Below, piece after piece: positions 52,961 through 61,603 of a DNA stretch of 64,000 bases. The DNA comes from Pseudomonadaceae bacterium (lineage in GTDB: Bacteria > Pseudomonadota > Gammaproteobacteria > Pseudomonadales > Pseudomonadaceae): positions 248,001 through 312,000 of the forward strand of contig CAAFUS010000018.1 in NCBI GenBank assembly GCA_900766265.1, given 5' to 3'. The translations under genes and the position numbers were made by a program. Under the pieces are notes generated by a model that saw only the letters and a program-made list of their open reading frames with translations, did no database searches and had not been told where the DNA came from. The first letter of the stretch is position 1. Every line of letters begins with the position of its first letter.

Positions 52961-55839
52961 CAGTTTTGCTCCATCACGAAGGCGCGCACGTCGGCGGCGC
53001 CGGGCAGGTTGAGGGCCTGCTGGGCCAGTTGCCGGCAGCGGGCCTGATCGAGTTCGCGCACCCGCGCCTTGACCAGCGCGATGCTGCGCGCCGACACGCT
53101 CAGCTCATCGACGCCGAGGCCGATCAGCAAGGGTACGGCCAGCGCATCGGCAGCCAGCTCGCCACAGACGCCGACCCACTTGCCATGGGCATGGGCCGCC
53201 TCGACGGTCATGCCGATCAGTCGCAGCACCGCGGGGTGCAGGCCGTCCGCCTGGCCCGAGAGCGTGGGATGGCCGCGATCGATGGCCAGGGTGTACTGGG
53301 TCAGGTCGTTGGTGCCGATGCTGAAGAAATCCACTTCCGCAGCCAGCACGGGCGCGATCAGCGCGGCCGACGGCACCTCGATCATGATGCCGACCTGCAG
53401 GTCTGCCACCGGGATGTCCTCGCGCAGGCGGTCCACCAGCTGCCTGGCGGCGCGCCATTCCTCCATGAAGCCGACCATGGGAAACATGATGCGCAACGGC
53501 CGCCCCTCGGCCGACGTCAACAGGGCGCGCAGCTGCACCTCGAGGATTTCCGGGCGCTCGAGGCTCAGGCGGATACCACGCACGCCGAGGAAGGGATTCT
53601 CCTCGACGGGCATGGGCCAGTAGGACAGCGGCTTGTCGCCGCCCACATCCAGGGTTCGCACCACCAGCGGCCTGCCCTCGAGGGCGTCCAGCACCCGTCG
53701 ATACTCGGCTTCCTGGGTGGTCTGGTCTGGCGCCTGGGCGTGGTTCATGAAAACCAGTTCGGTGCGCAGCAGGCCGATGGCTTCAGCGCCCTGCTCCACC
53801 GCATCGGCCGTCTCGGCGCTGCTGCCCAGGTTGGCAGCCACCTCAATCCGACGGCCGTCGCGCGTCACCGCCGGCTCCAGGCGCCGGGCGTCGGCCAGGC
53901 GCTGCCGCTCCAGACGCCTGGCACGCGCCTCGATCGCGGTCTGCAGCTCGCCCTCGCTCGGCGCGACCTGCAGCTCGCCGCGATCGCCATCGAGCAGCAG
54001 GACCGTGCCCTTGGCGAGGCCCAGCACTGCCGCGCCGGCCCCGACGATGGCGGGGATGCCCAGCGCACGGGCGATGATCGCGCTGTGGGCGGTGGCACCA
54101 CCGCGGGCGGTGAGGATGCCGGCCACCCGCTGGCGGTTGAGGGTGGCGACATCCGAAGGCGCTACCTCATCCATCACCAGAACGTAGGGCTCGTCCGGTG
54201 CCTGCTCGGCTTCGGCGCCGATCAGGCAGGCCAGCACCCGACGACCGACGTCGCGCAGATCCGCGGCACGTTCGGCCAGCAGCGCGTCGTGTAGGGCTTC
54301 TTGCTGGCGCGCAGCCGCTTCGACCTCGTCGGTCCAGGCCGCTTCGGCGCTCAGCCCCTGCTGGATCTTCGCCACCACATCCTCGCGCAAGGCCGGGTCG
54401 CGCAGCATCGCCTGGTGGGTGACGAAGATGTCGCGAACGCTGGCCACTTCGCTTTCGGCGATGAGACGGTCGATCTGAGCGAACACCTCGTCCAGCGCGG
54501 CGTCCAGACGCTGCTGTTCGACCTGCGCCGATTCGCCCTCGCGCTTGAAGTCCATCGTCAGCGGCGTGCGCACCAGTGCCGGGCCGATGGCGATGCCCGG
54601 CGAAGCGGCCACGGCCTGGACGCGTTCACCTGGCTGCAGCCTCGGCACGGCGGCGGTATCGACGTGCGGGTAGGCCGCTGGCGCCTCGAGCACTTCGTCC
54701 ATTTCGGCAGGCAACGGCTCGACGGCCTCGCCCAGCCCCTCCTCGACCGCTGCCACCAGCACCGGCAGCGCGTCGGCGGCAATGCCCGGTTCGGCGAGAA
54801 ACTCCAGCGCCTGGCCACGCTGAACGCCCATCGCGAGCAGCTTGCTCAGGCTCTTGGCCGACACACCGGGGCCATCGGTGCCCGCCAGTCGCACACGAAC
54901 ATCTCCGGCAAACTGCTGAGCGACCTCGATCAGAATCTTCGCCGGTCGCGCATGCAGACCGTGGGCGTTGGCCAGGACCACCCGTGCGTGGGGCCAGTCT
55001 GCGGCCACCTCGCCGCCGAGGGCTTCCAGCACCACGCGACTGCTGCGGGCGCGGGCCAGCTCCTCGCCCCGCCCTTCGATGAGCAGATCACAGAGGCGCT
55101 CGAGCATTGCGCGATGGGCTTCCCCGAGGCTGGCCAGGCAGAACAGCCCGCTGACCGGCTCCCCGCCGTGACTCAATGTCTTGGCCGGAGTGACGAAGGC
55201 CAGCGCCGGGCGCAGCACCGACTGCTCGCTGCTCAGCCACCAGAGACCCTGGCCCAGCGGCAGCGCTTCGTCCAGGGACAGGCTGTTGCCGAAGCCGGAC
55301 TCGACGCACTCGGCCTTCTTCAGCAGCTTGACGCTCTGCCAGACCAGCTCGTCGAAATCCTCGGCGGCGGTGGCCAGGGCCACTAGCTGGCTGTCGAGGG
55401 CCAGCTCCTGCGGCGCCCCCTGCAGCAAGTCGATGATGGTTTCGGCGCGCTCGGCGTTTTTCAAGGCGTCGCTCATGTCCGCTTCGCCCAGGGCACGGGT
55501 GAGCAGCTGAAGCAGTCGCAGGTGCTCGTCGGAGCGGGCGGCGATGCCGATGGCCAGGTAGACGCGATGGCCGTCGCCCCAATCGACGCCGTCGGGAAAC
55601 TGCAGCAGGCGCACGCCGGTGGCATGCACCTGGTCGCGGGTCTGCGGAGTGCCGTGGGGAATCGCGATTCCCTGGCCCAGGTAGGTCGATCCCTGGGCCT
55701 CTCGGGCGCGCAGGCCGTCCAGATAGCCGGGGGCCACCAGCCCATCGGCCACCAGGGTGTCGGCCATCAGCACCAGCGCCGCGGACTTGTCGGCTGCGGA
55801 CTGGTGCATGCGGATATGCTGGGCATGCAACTCGAGCAT
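52960..55839 (-). CDS. fruB: PTS fructose multiphosphoryl protein (IIA-HPr-EI)
   Basis: Three PTS modules in one 959-residue polypeptide. IIA-Fru at ~1-145 with the phosphohistidine in GIAIPHGTPQ; HPr at ~285-370 with HGLHARPAKIL; Enzyme I from ~410, with phospho-His in GGATAHSAIIARALG, PEP-binding SIGTNDLTQYTL and the active Cys in GVCGELAAD. It takes phosphate from PEP and passes it to FruA. GGAGA precedes ATG 55839. A Cra operator lies 97 bases upstream, shared with divergent fruR. Confidence 0.96.
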   Translation of the reverse strand: MLELHAQHIRMHQSAADKSAALVLMADTLVADGLVAPGYLDGLRAREAQGSTYLGQGIAIPHGTPQTRDQVHATGVRLLQFPDGVDWGDGHRVYLAIGIAARSDEHLRLLQLLTRALGEADMSDALKNAERAETIIDLLQGAPQELALDSQLVALATAAEDFDELVWQSVKLLKKAECVESGFGNSLSLDEALPLGQGLWWLSSEQSVLRPALAFVTPAKTLSHGGEPVSGLFCLASLGEAHRAMLERLCDLLIEGRGEELARARSSRVVLEALGGEVAADWPHARVVLANAHGLHARPAKILIEVAQQFAGDVRVRLAGTDGPGVSAKSLSKLLAMGVQRGQALEFLAEPGIAADALPVLVAAVEEGLGEAVEPLPAEMDEVLEAPAAYPHVDTAAVPRLQPGERVQAVAASPGIAIGPALVRTPLTMDFKREGESAQVEQQRLDAALDEVFAQIDRLIAESEVASVRDIFVTHQAMLRDPALREDVVAKIQQGLSAEAAWTDEVEAAARQQEALHDALLAERAADLRDVGRRVLACLIGAEAEQAPDEPYVLVMDEVAPSDVATLNRQRVAGILTARGGATAHSAIIARALGIPAIVGAGAAVLGLAKGTVLLLDGDRGELQVAPSEGELQTAIEARARRLERQRLADARRLEPAVTRDGRRIEVAANLGSSAETADAVEQGAEAIGLLRTELVFMNHAQAPDQTTQEAEYRRVLDALEGRPLVVRTLDVGGDKPLSYWPMPVEENPFLGVRGIRLSLERPEILEVQLRALLTSAEGRPLRIMFPMVGFMEEWRAARQLVDRLREDIPVADLQVGIMIEVPSAALIAPVLAAEVDFFSIGTNDLTQYTLAIDRGHPTLSGQADGLHPAVLRLIGMTVEAAHAHGKWVGVCGELAADALAVPLLIGLGVDELSVSARSIALVKARVRELDQARCRQLAQQALNLPGAADVRAFVMEQN

Positions 55840-55935
55840 GGGGTCTCCTGTACCGGCAACGCCCGCCGGAAATGGGCTCGCCCGCGGCGAGGCGGTCGGG
55901 CGAAATCATGAGTGGCGGTATGACCGGACGACTGC

Positions 55936-55947
55936 TGAAACGTTTCA
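55936..55947. promoter_or_regulatory. Cra/FruR operator
   Basis: Perfect palindrome TGAAACGTTTCA between divergent fruB and fruR (97 and 83 bases from the starts). It matches the Cra consensus TGAAWCGTTTCA and the single site known in the same place in P. putida, where fructose-1-phosphate releases the repressor. Confidence 0.88.
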
Positions 55948-56029
55948 CCAAGACTGGAAACATACCCTACTCTCGGGTCATCCTAGAAGTCCTGCGGCCG
56001 ATACGCCCCTTCAACCTTAGGACATTCGC

Positions 56030-57013
56030 TTGAAACTGACCGACATCGCCCGCCTCGCCCAGGTCTCCGTGACCACCGCCAGCTACGTGATCAATGGCCA
56101 GGCTCAGCAACGGCGCATCAGCCAGGCGACGGTCGAGCGCGTCATGGCGATCGTCGAGCAGCAGGGCTATCAACCCGACCAGCAGGCCGCCGGACTGCGT
56201 CGCGGCCAGACCCGCACCCTGGCGCTGGTAGTGCCGGACCTGGAAAACCCCAGCTACGCCCGTCTGGCCAAACTGCTGGAGCAAGGCGCGCGCCGGCGCG
56301 GCTACCAGCTGCTCATCGCCAGTTCTGATGACGATCCGGAGGCCGAGCGCAAGGTGGTGCAGGTGATGCGATCGCGGCGCTGCGATGCGCTGATCGTTGC
56401 CAGCTGCCTGCCGGCCGAGGACCGCAGCTATCGCCGCCTGCTCGAGGCCGGCCTGCCGATCATTGCCCTCGACCGGGCGATGGACCCGGAACACTTCTGC
56501 TCGGTGGTCAGCGACGACCACCAGGCCGGCGCCCTACTCACCGCTTCGCTGCTGAGCCCACCGCCCCGGCACATCGCGCTGATCAATGCCCGTCCGGCCC
56601 TGCAGATCAGCCAGGAGCGCGAGCGTGGCTTCAATGATGCGCTGGGAGGGTTCGCCGGGCGCGTCAGCATTCTGCGAGCCGAGCAGTTCAGCCGGGCCTG
56701 CGGGCGGGAGAAGATGCTCGAACTGCTTGCCGACGACATGCCCGACGCCCTGGTGACCACCGCCTACCTGTTGCTCAAGGGGGTGCTCGATGCCCTGCGC
56801 GAGCGCCAGATGCTTTGGCCGGAACATCTTCGCCTGGCCACCTTCGGCGACTCGCAATTGCTCGATTTCATGCCACTGCCGGTCAACACCATCTCCCAGC
56901 AGCACGAACGCCTTGCCGAGCGGGTCCTGGCGCACGCCTTCGACGCGATCGAACAGGACGCCTACCGCCCCGGCATCGAGGCGATCGAGCGAACCCTCAA
57001 AGTTCGCGCTTAG
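56030..57013 (+). CDS. fruR: Fructose operon repressor FruR/Cra (LacI family)
   Basis: LacI/GalR-family regulator, 327 residues: helix-turn-helix MKLTDIARLAQVSVTTASYVING with the hinge helix near residues 48-60 (QQAAGLRRGQ), then a periplasmic-binding-protein-like effector domain. It most likely represses fruBKA until fructose-1-phosphate binds. The divergent position and the intervening palindrome make the assignment strong. Whether it also acts on gcd is open. Confidence 0.94.
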   Translation: MKLTDIARLAQVSVTTASYVINGQAQQRRISQATVERVMAIVEQQGYQPDQQAAGLRRGQTRTLALVVPDLENPSYARLAKLLEQGARRRGYQLLIASSDDDPEAERKVVQVMRSRRCDALIVASCLPAEDRSYRRLLEAGLPIIALDRAMDPEHFCSVVSDDHQAGALLTASLLSPPPRHIALINARPALQISQERERGFNDALGGFAGRVSILRAEQFSRACGREKMLELLADDMPDALVTTAYLLLKGVLDALRERQMLWPEHLRLATFGDSQLLDFMPLPVNTISQQHERLAERVLAHAFDAIEQDAYRPGIEAIERTLKVRA

Positions 57014-57081
57014 CCGCGGCCGCCGGTTGCGCCCGCGCGGCGCCTGGCCGAAGCTAGCGGCTTTTCACGCGAGCCGCCCCC

Positions 57082-57387
57082 ATGAACATCGACACGATCG
57101 TGCAGCGCCTGCACCGCATTCGCGACGCCAACGACTGGCGCCGCTACCACTCGCCGAAGAACCTGGCCATGGCCGCAAGCGTCGAGATGGCTGAACTGGT
57201 GGAAATCTTCCAGTGGCTCGACGAGGGCCAGGCGCGGCAGCTCGACGAGGCGCAGCGCGAGCACGCCGGACAGGAGGTGAGCGACATCCTGATGTACCTG
57301 ATGCTGCTCTGCAGCGAACTGGGCATCGACATGGAACAGGCGCTGCTGGACAAGCTCGCCGACAACGAGCGGCGCTTCGCCCGATGA
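57082..57387 (+). CDS. MazG-like nucleotide pyrophosphohydrolase
   Basis: A 101-residue all-alpha NTP pyrophosphohydrolase (MazG/RS21-C6 type). It shows the metal-binding EMAELVEIFQWLDE helix and a second EVSDILMYLMLLCSELG helix, the EExxE/ExxD pattern of the superfamily. Such enzymes remove non-canonical nucleotides such as modified dCTP. Its TGA overlaps the ATG of cmoM by 4 bases. Confidence 0.87.
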   Translation: MNIDTIVQRLHRIRDANDWRRYHSPKNLAMAASVEMAELVEIFQWLDEGQARQLDEAQREHAGQEVSDILMYLMLLCSELGIDMEQALLDKLADNERRFAR

Positions 57388-58133
57388 CCGACCGCCACTT
57401 CGACGAACTGGCGACCCGCTTCGCCGAGAAGATTTATGGCGGCGCCAAGGGCGCGATTCGCCTCGCCGTGCTACAGGCCGACCTGGCCGAGGTGCTGCCC
57501 GAGCGACCGCTGCGGGTCCTGGACGTCGGTGCGGGGCTTGGCCACATGAGTCTCTGGCTCGCCACGCAAGGGCACCGGGTCACGCTCACCGAACCGGCCG
57601 AACCGATGATTGGAGGCGCGCGCCAGCGCTTCGCCGAGGCCGGCCAGGAGGCGACCTTCATCCAGGCCCCCTGGCAGGCACTGCCTGAGCGGCTCGAGGG
57701 CCCGTTCGATCTGGTGATCTGCCATGCGGTGCTCGAATGGCTGGCCGAACCCCAAGCGATCCTGCCGGTGCTGCGCCAGTTCACGGCTGACGAGGGCTGG
57801 CTGTCGCTGGCGTTCTACAACCGCGACGCGCTGATCTACCGCAACCTGCTCAAGGGCCACTTCAAGAAGCTGCGCAGCGGGCAGTTCGCCGGCGAGCGGC
57901 AGAGCCTGACGCCGCAGCGGCCCCTGGACCCGCGCGAGCTGGCCGCGCAACTCGATGCGCAGTGGAGGGTCGAACACCGTAGTGGCGTGCGGGTCTTCCA
58001 CGACTACATGCCGCCCGATTTCCAGGCACGCGCAGAGTCGGCCGAGCTGGTCGAAATGGAGCTGGCCTATCGCAGGCATCCGGCCTTCGCCGGCCTCGGC
58101 CGCTACCTGCACTGGTTGTGCCGTCCACGCTGA
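57384..58133 (+). CDS. cmoM: tRNA 5-carboxymethoxyuridine methyltransferase CmoM
   Basis: SAM-dependent methyltransferase, 249 residues, that methylates cmo5U34 to mcmo5U34 in tRNA. The SAM motif VLDVGAGLGHMSLWLA is intact. Strong resemblance to E. coli CmoM along its length: DRHFDELATRFAEKIYGGAKG start, HAVLEWLAEP, FYNRDALIYRNLLKG, GVRVFHDYM and GLGRYLHWL. It is translationally coupled to the upstream MazG-like gene. Confidence 0.93.
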   Translation: MTDRHFDELATRFAEKIYGGAKGAIRLAVLQADLAEVLPERPLRVLDVGAGLGHMSLWLATQGHRVTLTEPAEPMIGGARQRFAEAGQEATFIQAPWQALPERLEGPFDLVICHAVLEWLAEPQAILPVLRQFTADEGWLSLAFYNRDALIYRNLLKGHFKKLRSGQFAGERQSLTPQRPLDPRELAAQLDAQWRVEHRSGVRVFHDYMPPDFQARAESAELVEMELAYRRHPAFAGLGRYLHWLCRPR

Positions 58134-58154
58134 TACGGCACGGGAGGTTTCGAC

Positions 58155-58748
58155 ATGATCCGTCCGCTCACCCTCGGGCTCTGCCTTGGACTGGCCGGCT
58201 GCCAAGGGCCTCAGCCCTATGTCGCCGAGTCCACGCCGATTCCTCCCGCTCCGGCCGCTGTCGATCACGGACCGGACATGAGCGCCTACCCGGCCGCGCC
58301 GCTGGATTTCTCCCGCTACCAGCACTGGAGCTGGAAATCGCCGCCGGCCGGCACGGCATCCGTCACCCCGGAGAGCCTGCAGGAGATGGTCAGTGGCGCG
58401 CTCGACCAACGCGGGCTGAGGCCCGCGCCCGGAGGAAGCCGGGGCGACGTGCAGGTCATGGCCGACGCACGCCTGGAGACCCGCATGCGGCAGGTCTATG
58501 ACAGTTACGGCACCTATTACGGGCAAGGCCTCTACGGTCGTGGGTACGGCCTCGGAGGCCAGGTGCCGCTGGCACGCAGTTACGAGGAGCAGGTGATGCT
58601 GGTGCGCATCGCCCTGTTCGACGCGGCCACGGGACGACAAGTCTGGAGCAACCAGGCCGAAGCCCACAGCTCCGGCAGCCAGGCCGAGCGTGCCGACGCG
58701 ATGCGCGAAGCGGTGCGCCGCGCGCTGGACGATTATCCGCCGCGCTAG
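58155..58748 (+). CDS. DUF4136 lipoprotein (copy 1)
   Basis: A 197-residue predicted lipoprotein: lipobox LGLAGC (Cys ~16), Pro-rich linker, then a DUF4136 domain (FSRYQHWSWKSPP, TPESLQEMVSGALDQRGLRP, SYEEQVMLVRIALFDAATGRQVW) with a Gly/Tyr-rich insert near residues 115-140. The function of DUF4136 proteins is unknown. It ends LDDYPPR like the following gene, a tandem paralogue 41 bases downstream. Confidence 0.82.
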   Translation: MIRPLTLGLCLGLAGCQGPQPYVAESTPIPPAPAAVDHGPDMSAYPAAPLDFSRYQHWSWKSPPAGTASVTPESLQEMVSGALDQRGLRPAPGGSRGDVQVMADARLETRMRQVYDSYGTYYGQGLYGRGYGLGGQVPLARSYEEQVMLVRIALFDAATGRQVWSNQAEAHSSGSQAERADAMREAVRRALDDYPPR

Positions 58749-58789
58749 CGCCCGCTGGCTCGGCCCTCAAGTGAATGCAGGAGATCGAC

Positions 58790-59350
58790 ATGATCCACAG
58801 ACTGCTTCTGATTCCCGCCCTGCTGCTGCTCGCCGCCTGCCAGAGCGTCCAGCTCGATCGGGACTTCGACCCCAACCGGGACTTCGCCGGGTACCGCAGC
58901 TGGGACTGGAAAGAACCGGCGGTGCAGTATCGGCCGGACGACCCCCGCATCCAGAGCGACCTGACCGAGCAACGCATCCGTGAGGCCATCGGCGACCAGC
59001 TCGACCAGCGAGGCCTGCGCCCGGTGGCGGCGGGCGCGAGCGCTGACCTGCTGGTCCAGGCCTGGTACCTGGTCGATGAGCGCGAGGAGCAGGTGATGAC
59101 CAGCAGCTACGGCGGCTGGGGCGGCCCTTGGCACGGTTTCTGGGGTGGGCCGGGCATAACTCAGATGCGCACTATCCGTTACCAGGTGGGCACCCTGCAG
59201 ATCGACCTATACGACCGCCGCGACGGCAAGCTTGTCTGGCGCGGAACTGGCAGCCAGATGTTGCAGGCGGGCCAGCCTGGCCCTGGCGAACGCGCCGCCG
59301 CAATACGCGAGACGGTGACGCGCGTACTGTCGCAATACCCACCGCGCTAG
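58790..59350 (+). CDS. DUF4136 lipoprotein (copy 2)
   Basis: A 186-residue lipoprotein: LLLAAC lipobox (Cys ~17), then the same domain (FAGYRSWDWKEPA, REAIGDQLDQRGLRP, VGTLQIDLYDRRDGKLVWRG) and a Trp/Gly-rich loop (SYGGWGGPWHGFWGG). I chose ATG 58790, with AGGAG 7 bases upstream, over ATG 58775. Forms a duplicated pair with copy 1; both are probably anchored in the outer membrane. Confidence 0.85.
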   Translation: MIHRLLLIPALLLLAACQSVQLDRDFDPNRDFAGYRSWDWKEPAVQYRPDDPRIQSDLTEQRIREAIGDQLDQRGLRPVAAGASADLLVQAWYLVDEREEQVMTSSYGGWGGPWHGFWGGPGITQMRTIRYQVGTLQIDLYDRRDGKLVWRGTGSQMLQAGQPGPGERAAAIRETVTRVLSQYPPR

Positions 59351-59467
59351 AGCGCCTGCGCGGCTCCCGAAGCTGAACTATCCTGACAGCGACGCCGTCG
59401 AAATTTGTGGTTCCGCATCCGTTCGGACCTTGTCGCAGCGTTACTGAAATCGCCAGGGGGGGCCGCC

Positions 59468-60058
59468 ATGCGCACTGGACATCTACGCCCTCTGTCGTCC
59501 GAAGAGAGGCGCCGACAGGACGACGCGGAACTGATCGAAATCCGCTCGCCGGACCCCGGCTGGCCCCGACGCTACCTGGATGAAGCCCGCACGATCAACC
59601 GCACCATGCGGGCGTACGGCATCGAGGGGATGCGCTTCGAGCATTTCGGCAGCACCTCGGTCCCCGGCCTCCCCGCCAAGCCCATCATCGACATCATGAT
59701 GTTGCCACCGCCGGGATGCGACTGGCGTCAGTTGGTGGTACCGCTGCTGTCGCTGGGCTATGTCCACTGGCGCGACAACGTCGCCCCGGAACGCATGTTC
59801 TTCGTCAAGTCGTTGCTCCCCCAGGGCCGCCAGCGCACCCACCACTTGCATGTGATGACCCTGGCCGAAGCCGACAAGCATCTGCGCTTTCGCGACTATC
59901 TGCGGCGCCATCCTGATGTGGCCGAAGCCTACGCCGACCTCAAGTGCGCCCTCGCCCGTCAGCACCCCCATGACCGAGCCGCCTATACCCGCGGCAAGGA
60001 CGCCTTCTTTGCCATGACTTTGGGCCAGGCCAACGCGGAGCGCATCCTGCAGCGCTGA
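59468..60058 (+). CDS. GrpB/UPF0157 family protein
   Basis: A 196-residue cytoplasmic protein of the GrpB (UPF0157) family, a nucleotidyltransferase-like fold of unknown substrate. The signature FEHFGSTSVPGLPAKPIIDIMM is present near residue 58. ATG 59468 follows an AGGGGGG stretch; the frame is open 21 codons earlier. No operon partner is evident; the gap upstream (59351-59467) holds no gene. Confidence 0.87.
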   Translation: MRTGHLRPLSSEERRRQDDAELIEIRSPDPGWPRRYLDEARTINRTMRAYGIEGMRFEHFGSTSVPGLPAKPIIDIMMLPPPGCDWRQLVVPLLSLGYVHWRDNVAPERMFFVKSLLPQGRQRTHHLHVMTLAEADKHLRFRDYLRRHPDVAEAYADLKCALARQHPHDRAAYTRGKDAFFAMTLGQANAERILQR

Positions 60059-60120
60059 AGTGGCGGTGCAAGCCGGGCTTCCCCATACTGTCGCCCCCCG
60101 TTTTCCTGGAGAGATTTCAG

Positions 60121-60570
60121 ATGCCCGCTACTGCCTGGTGGTTACTCGCGCTGCCGTTCATCGCCGGTTCCTTCCTACCGCTGCAGGCCGGAATCAACGG
60201 ACAACTGGGGCGACAGGTCGCCAGCGTCACCGGGGCCGCACTGATCTCCTTCGCGATCGGCACCCTGGCGTTGCTGGCCCTGGTTGCCGCCCAGCGCGAG
60301 CTGCCGACCTTACAGGCGCTGCGGGAACTGTCGTGGTGGCACTGGAGCGGCGGGCTGCTCGGGGCGTTCTTCATCACCACCGCAGCCTTCGCCGGACCGC
60401 GCATCGGTGCGCTGCTGTTCATGGCGCTGGCCCTGGCCGGCCAGCTGGCCATGGCGACGCTTCTGGATCACTTCGGCTGGGCCGGATTCCGTCAGTCGGC
60501 GGTCAGCCTGAGCAAGATCGCTGGCCTGCTGCTAATCTTTGGCGGTGTCTGGCTGATCAATCGCGGCTGA
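60121..60570 (+). CDS. DMT family small transporter (YdcZ/DUF606 type)
   Basis: A 149-residue membrane protein with about five hydrophobic helices and the family start PFIAGSFLPLQAGINGQLGR. DUF606 proteins are half-size drug/metabolite transporter relatives; substrate unknown. GGAGAG precedes the ATG. Its stop lies 12 bases from the end of the convergent gene. Confidence 0.85.
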   Translation: MPATAWWLLALPFIAGSFLPLQAGINGQLGRQVASVTGAALISFAIGTLALLALVAAQRELPTLQALRELSWWHWSGGLLGAFFITTAAFAGPRIGALLFMALALAGQLAMATLLDHFGWAGFRQSAVSLSKIAGLLLIFGGVWLINRG

Positions 60571-60582
60571 GCCGGCCTGCCC

Positions 60583-61518
60583 TCACTGCCGCGAGAAGAC
60601 GTAAAACAGGTTCGGCTCACTGACAAGGTAGAGATCGCCACGCTCGTCGAAGGTCATTCCTTCGGCCTGCGGTACGCCACGCTCCAGGCCCGCGAAACCA
60701 TTCCAGAGGGGCCGCGAACTCACCAACCGGCCCTCGCCGTCCAGCTCGACGATGATCTGCGACTCGTCGCTGAGCAACGCCAGGTGGCCGCTGCGCGCAT
60801 CGTAATGCACCGATGACAGGTCGCTGACCGGCAGCTGGTCGGCGAGCCAGGCAGCCCGGTCGATCACCTCGATGTTCAGCGCACCATTCATGCTCTCTTT
60901 GAGACCGCGGATCTCGTAGAGCTTCATCGGATCCTTTTCCTTGACCACGAACAGCCGGTCGCCGGCGCGATCGTAGTCGACCCCTTCGAAGCCCGAGTTG
61001 TCGCCTTTCCCCAGGGCCAATGTCAGGCTGCGCGACTGGTGCCTGTGGATCGGTCCGGGACGGGTGGGTACCGGCAGTATGTGTATGCCCTGCCTGCGCT
61101 CCTCGAGTACCACCAGGAGGTCGTCACCCAGGTAGGCAACGCCCTCCACATCGACGAAGCCGCTCAGGGGATACTGGCCGAGCACACGGCCGTCGCGGCT
61201 CAGGGCGAGCAGCGTCTCGGGATTGTTGACGACCGCCCAGAGCTGGTCGCGGTCATCATCGAAGGCCAGCCCTGAGAGATTGTCCTGCACATGCGCGACC
61301 GGATGCGCCTCCACCCGTACCTGGTAGGCGCCCAGGGCCATGCCAACGGGCGCCAGCGTTTCCTCTCGCCACGCCGACTTCAGCGCGTGATAGAGATGGT
61401 CGTCCAGGTGGGCCTGGTGCACCTGGTACAGGGCCAGCAGCCCAACGGCGGCGAGCATCCAGCGCCAGGGGCGCGCGGCTGGGCCCGTGGCGAACCACGA
61501 TTTCATGGTGGCGATCAT
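60583..61518 (-). CDS. SdiA-regulated domain protein (YjiK-like)
   Basis: A 311-residue protein with one N-terminal membrane anchor (residues ~17-32, RWMLAAVGLLALYQVHQ) and a beta-propeller-like periplasmic domain (LSGLAFDDDRDQLWAVVNNP, VDVEGVAYLGDDLLVVLEE, NSGFEGVDYD) matching the SdiA-regulated family. Role unknown. Two starts are possible, ATG 61518 or 61506. No SdiA-like regulator is in the window. Confidence 0.82.
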   Translation of the reverse strand: MIATMKSWFATGPAARPWRWMLAAVGLLALYQVHQAHLDDHLYHALKSAWREETLAPVGMALGAYQVRVEAHPVAHVQDNLSGLAFDDDRDQLWAVVNNPETLLALSRDGRVLGQYPLSGFVDVEGVAYLGDDLLVVLEERRQGIHILPVPTRPGPIHRHQSRSLTLALGKGDNSGFEGVDYDRAGDRLFVVKEKDPMKLYEIRGLKESMNGALNIEVIDRAAWLADQLPVSDLSSVHYDARSGHLALLSDESQIIVELDGEGRLVSSRPLWNGFAGLERGVPQAEGMTFDERGDLYLVSEPNLFYVFSRQ

Positions 61519-61603
61519 CTATAGACTCGGCTTATTAGTGTGGCCCGAGTCTACCCCGTCTATGTGTCAACCTGACGACCGATGTCGCCACCAGCCGATC
61601 GCA

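Noticed and set aside
47648..53012. Very long open frames on the plus strand opposite gcd, fruA and fruK (up to 900 codons), and similar ones opposite tldD, yhdP and rng.
   Set aside because: They lie fully antisense to clearly recognised genes, have no recognisable domains and are His/Arg/Gln-rich, as expected of shadows in high-GC DNA.
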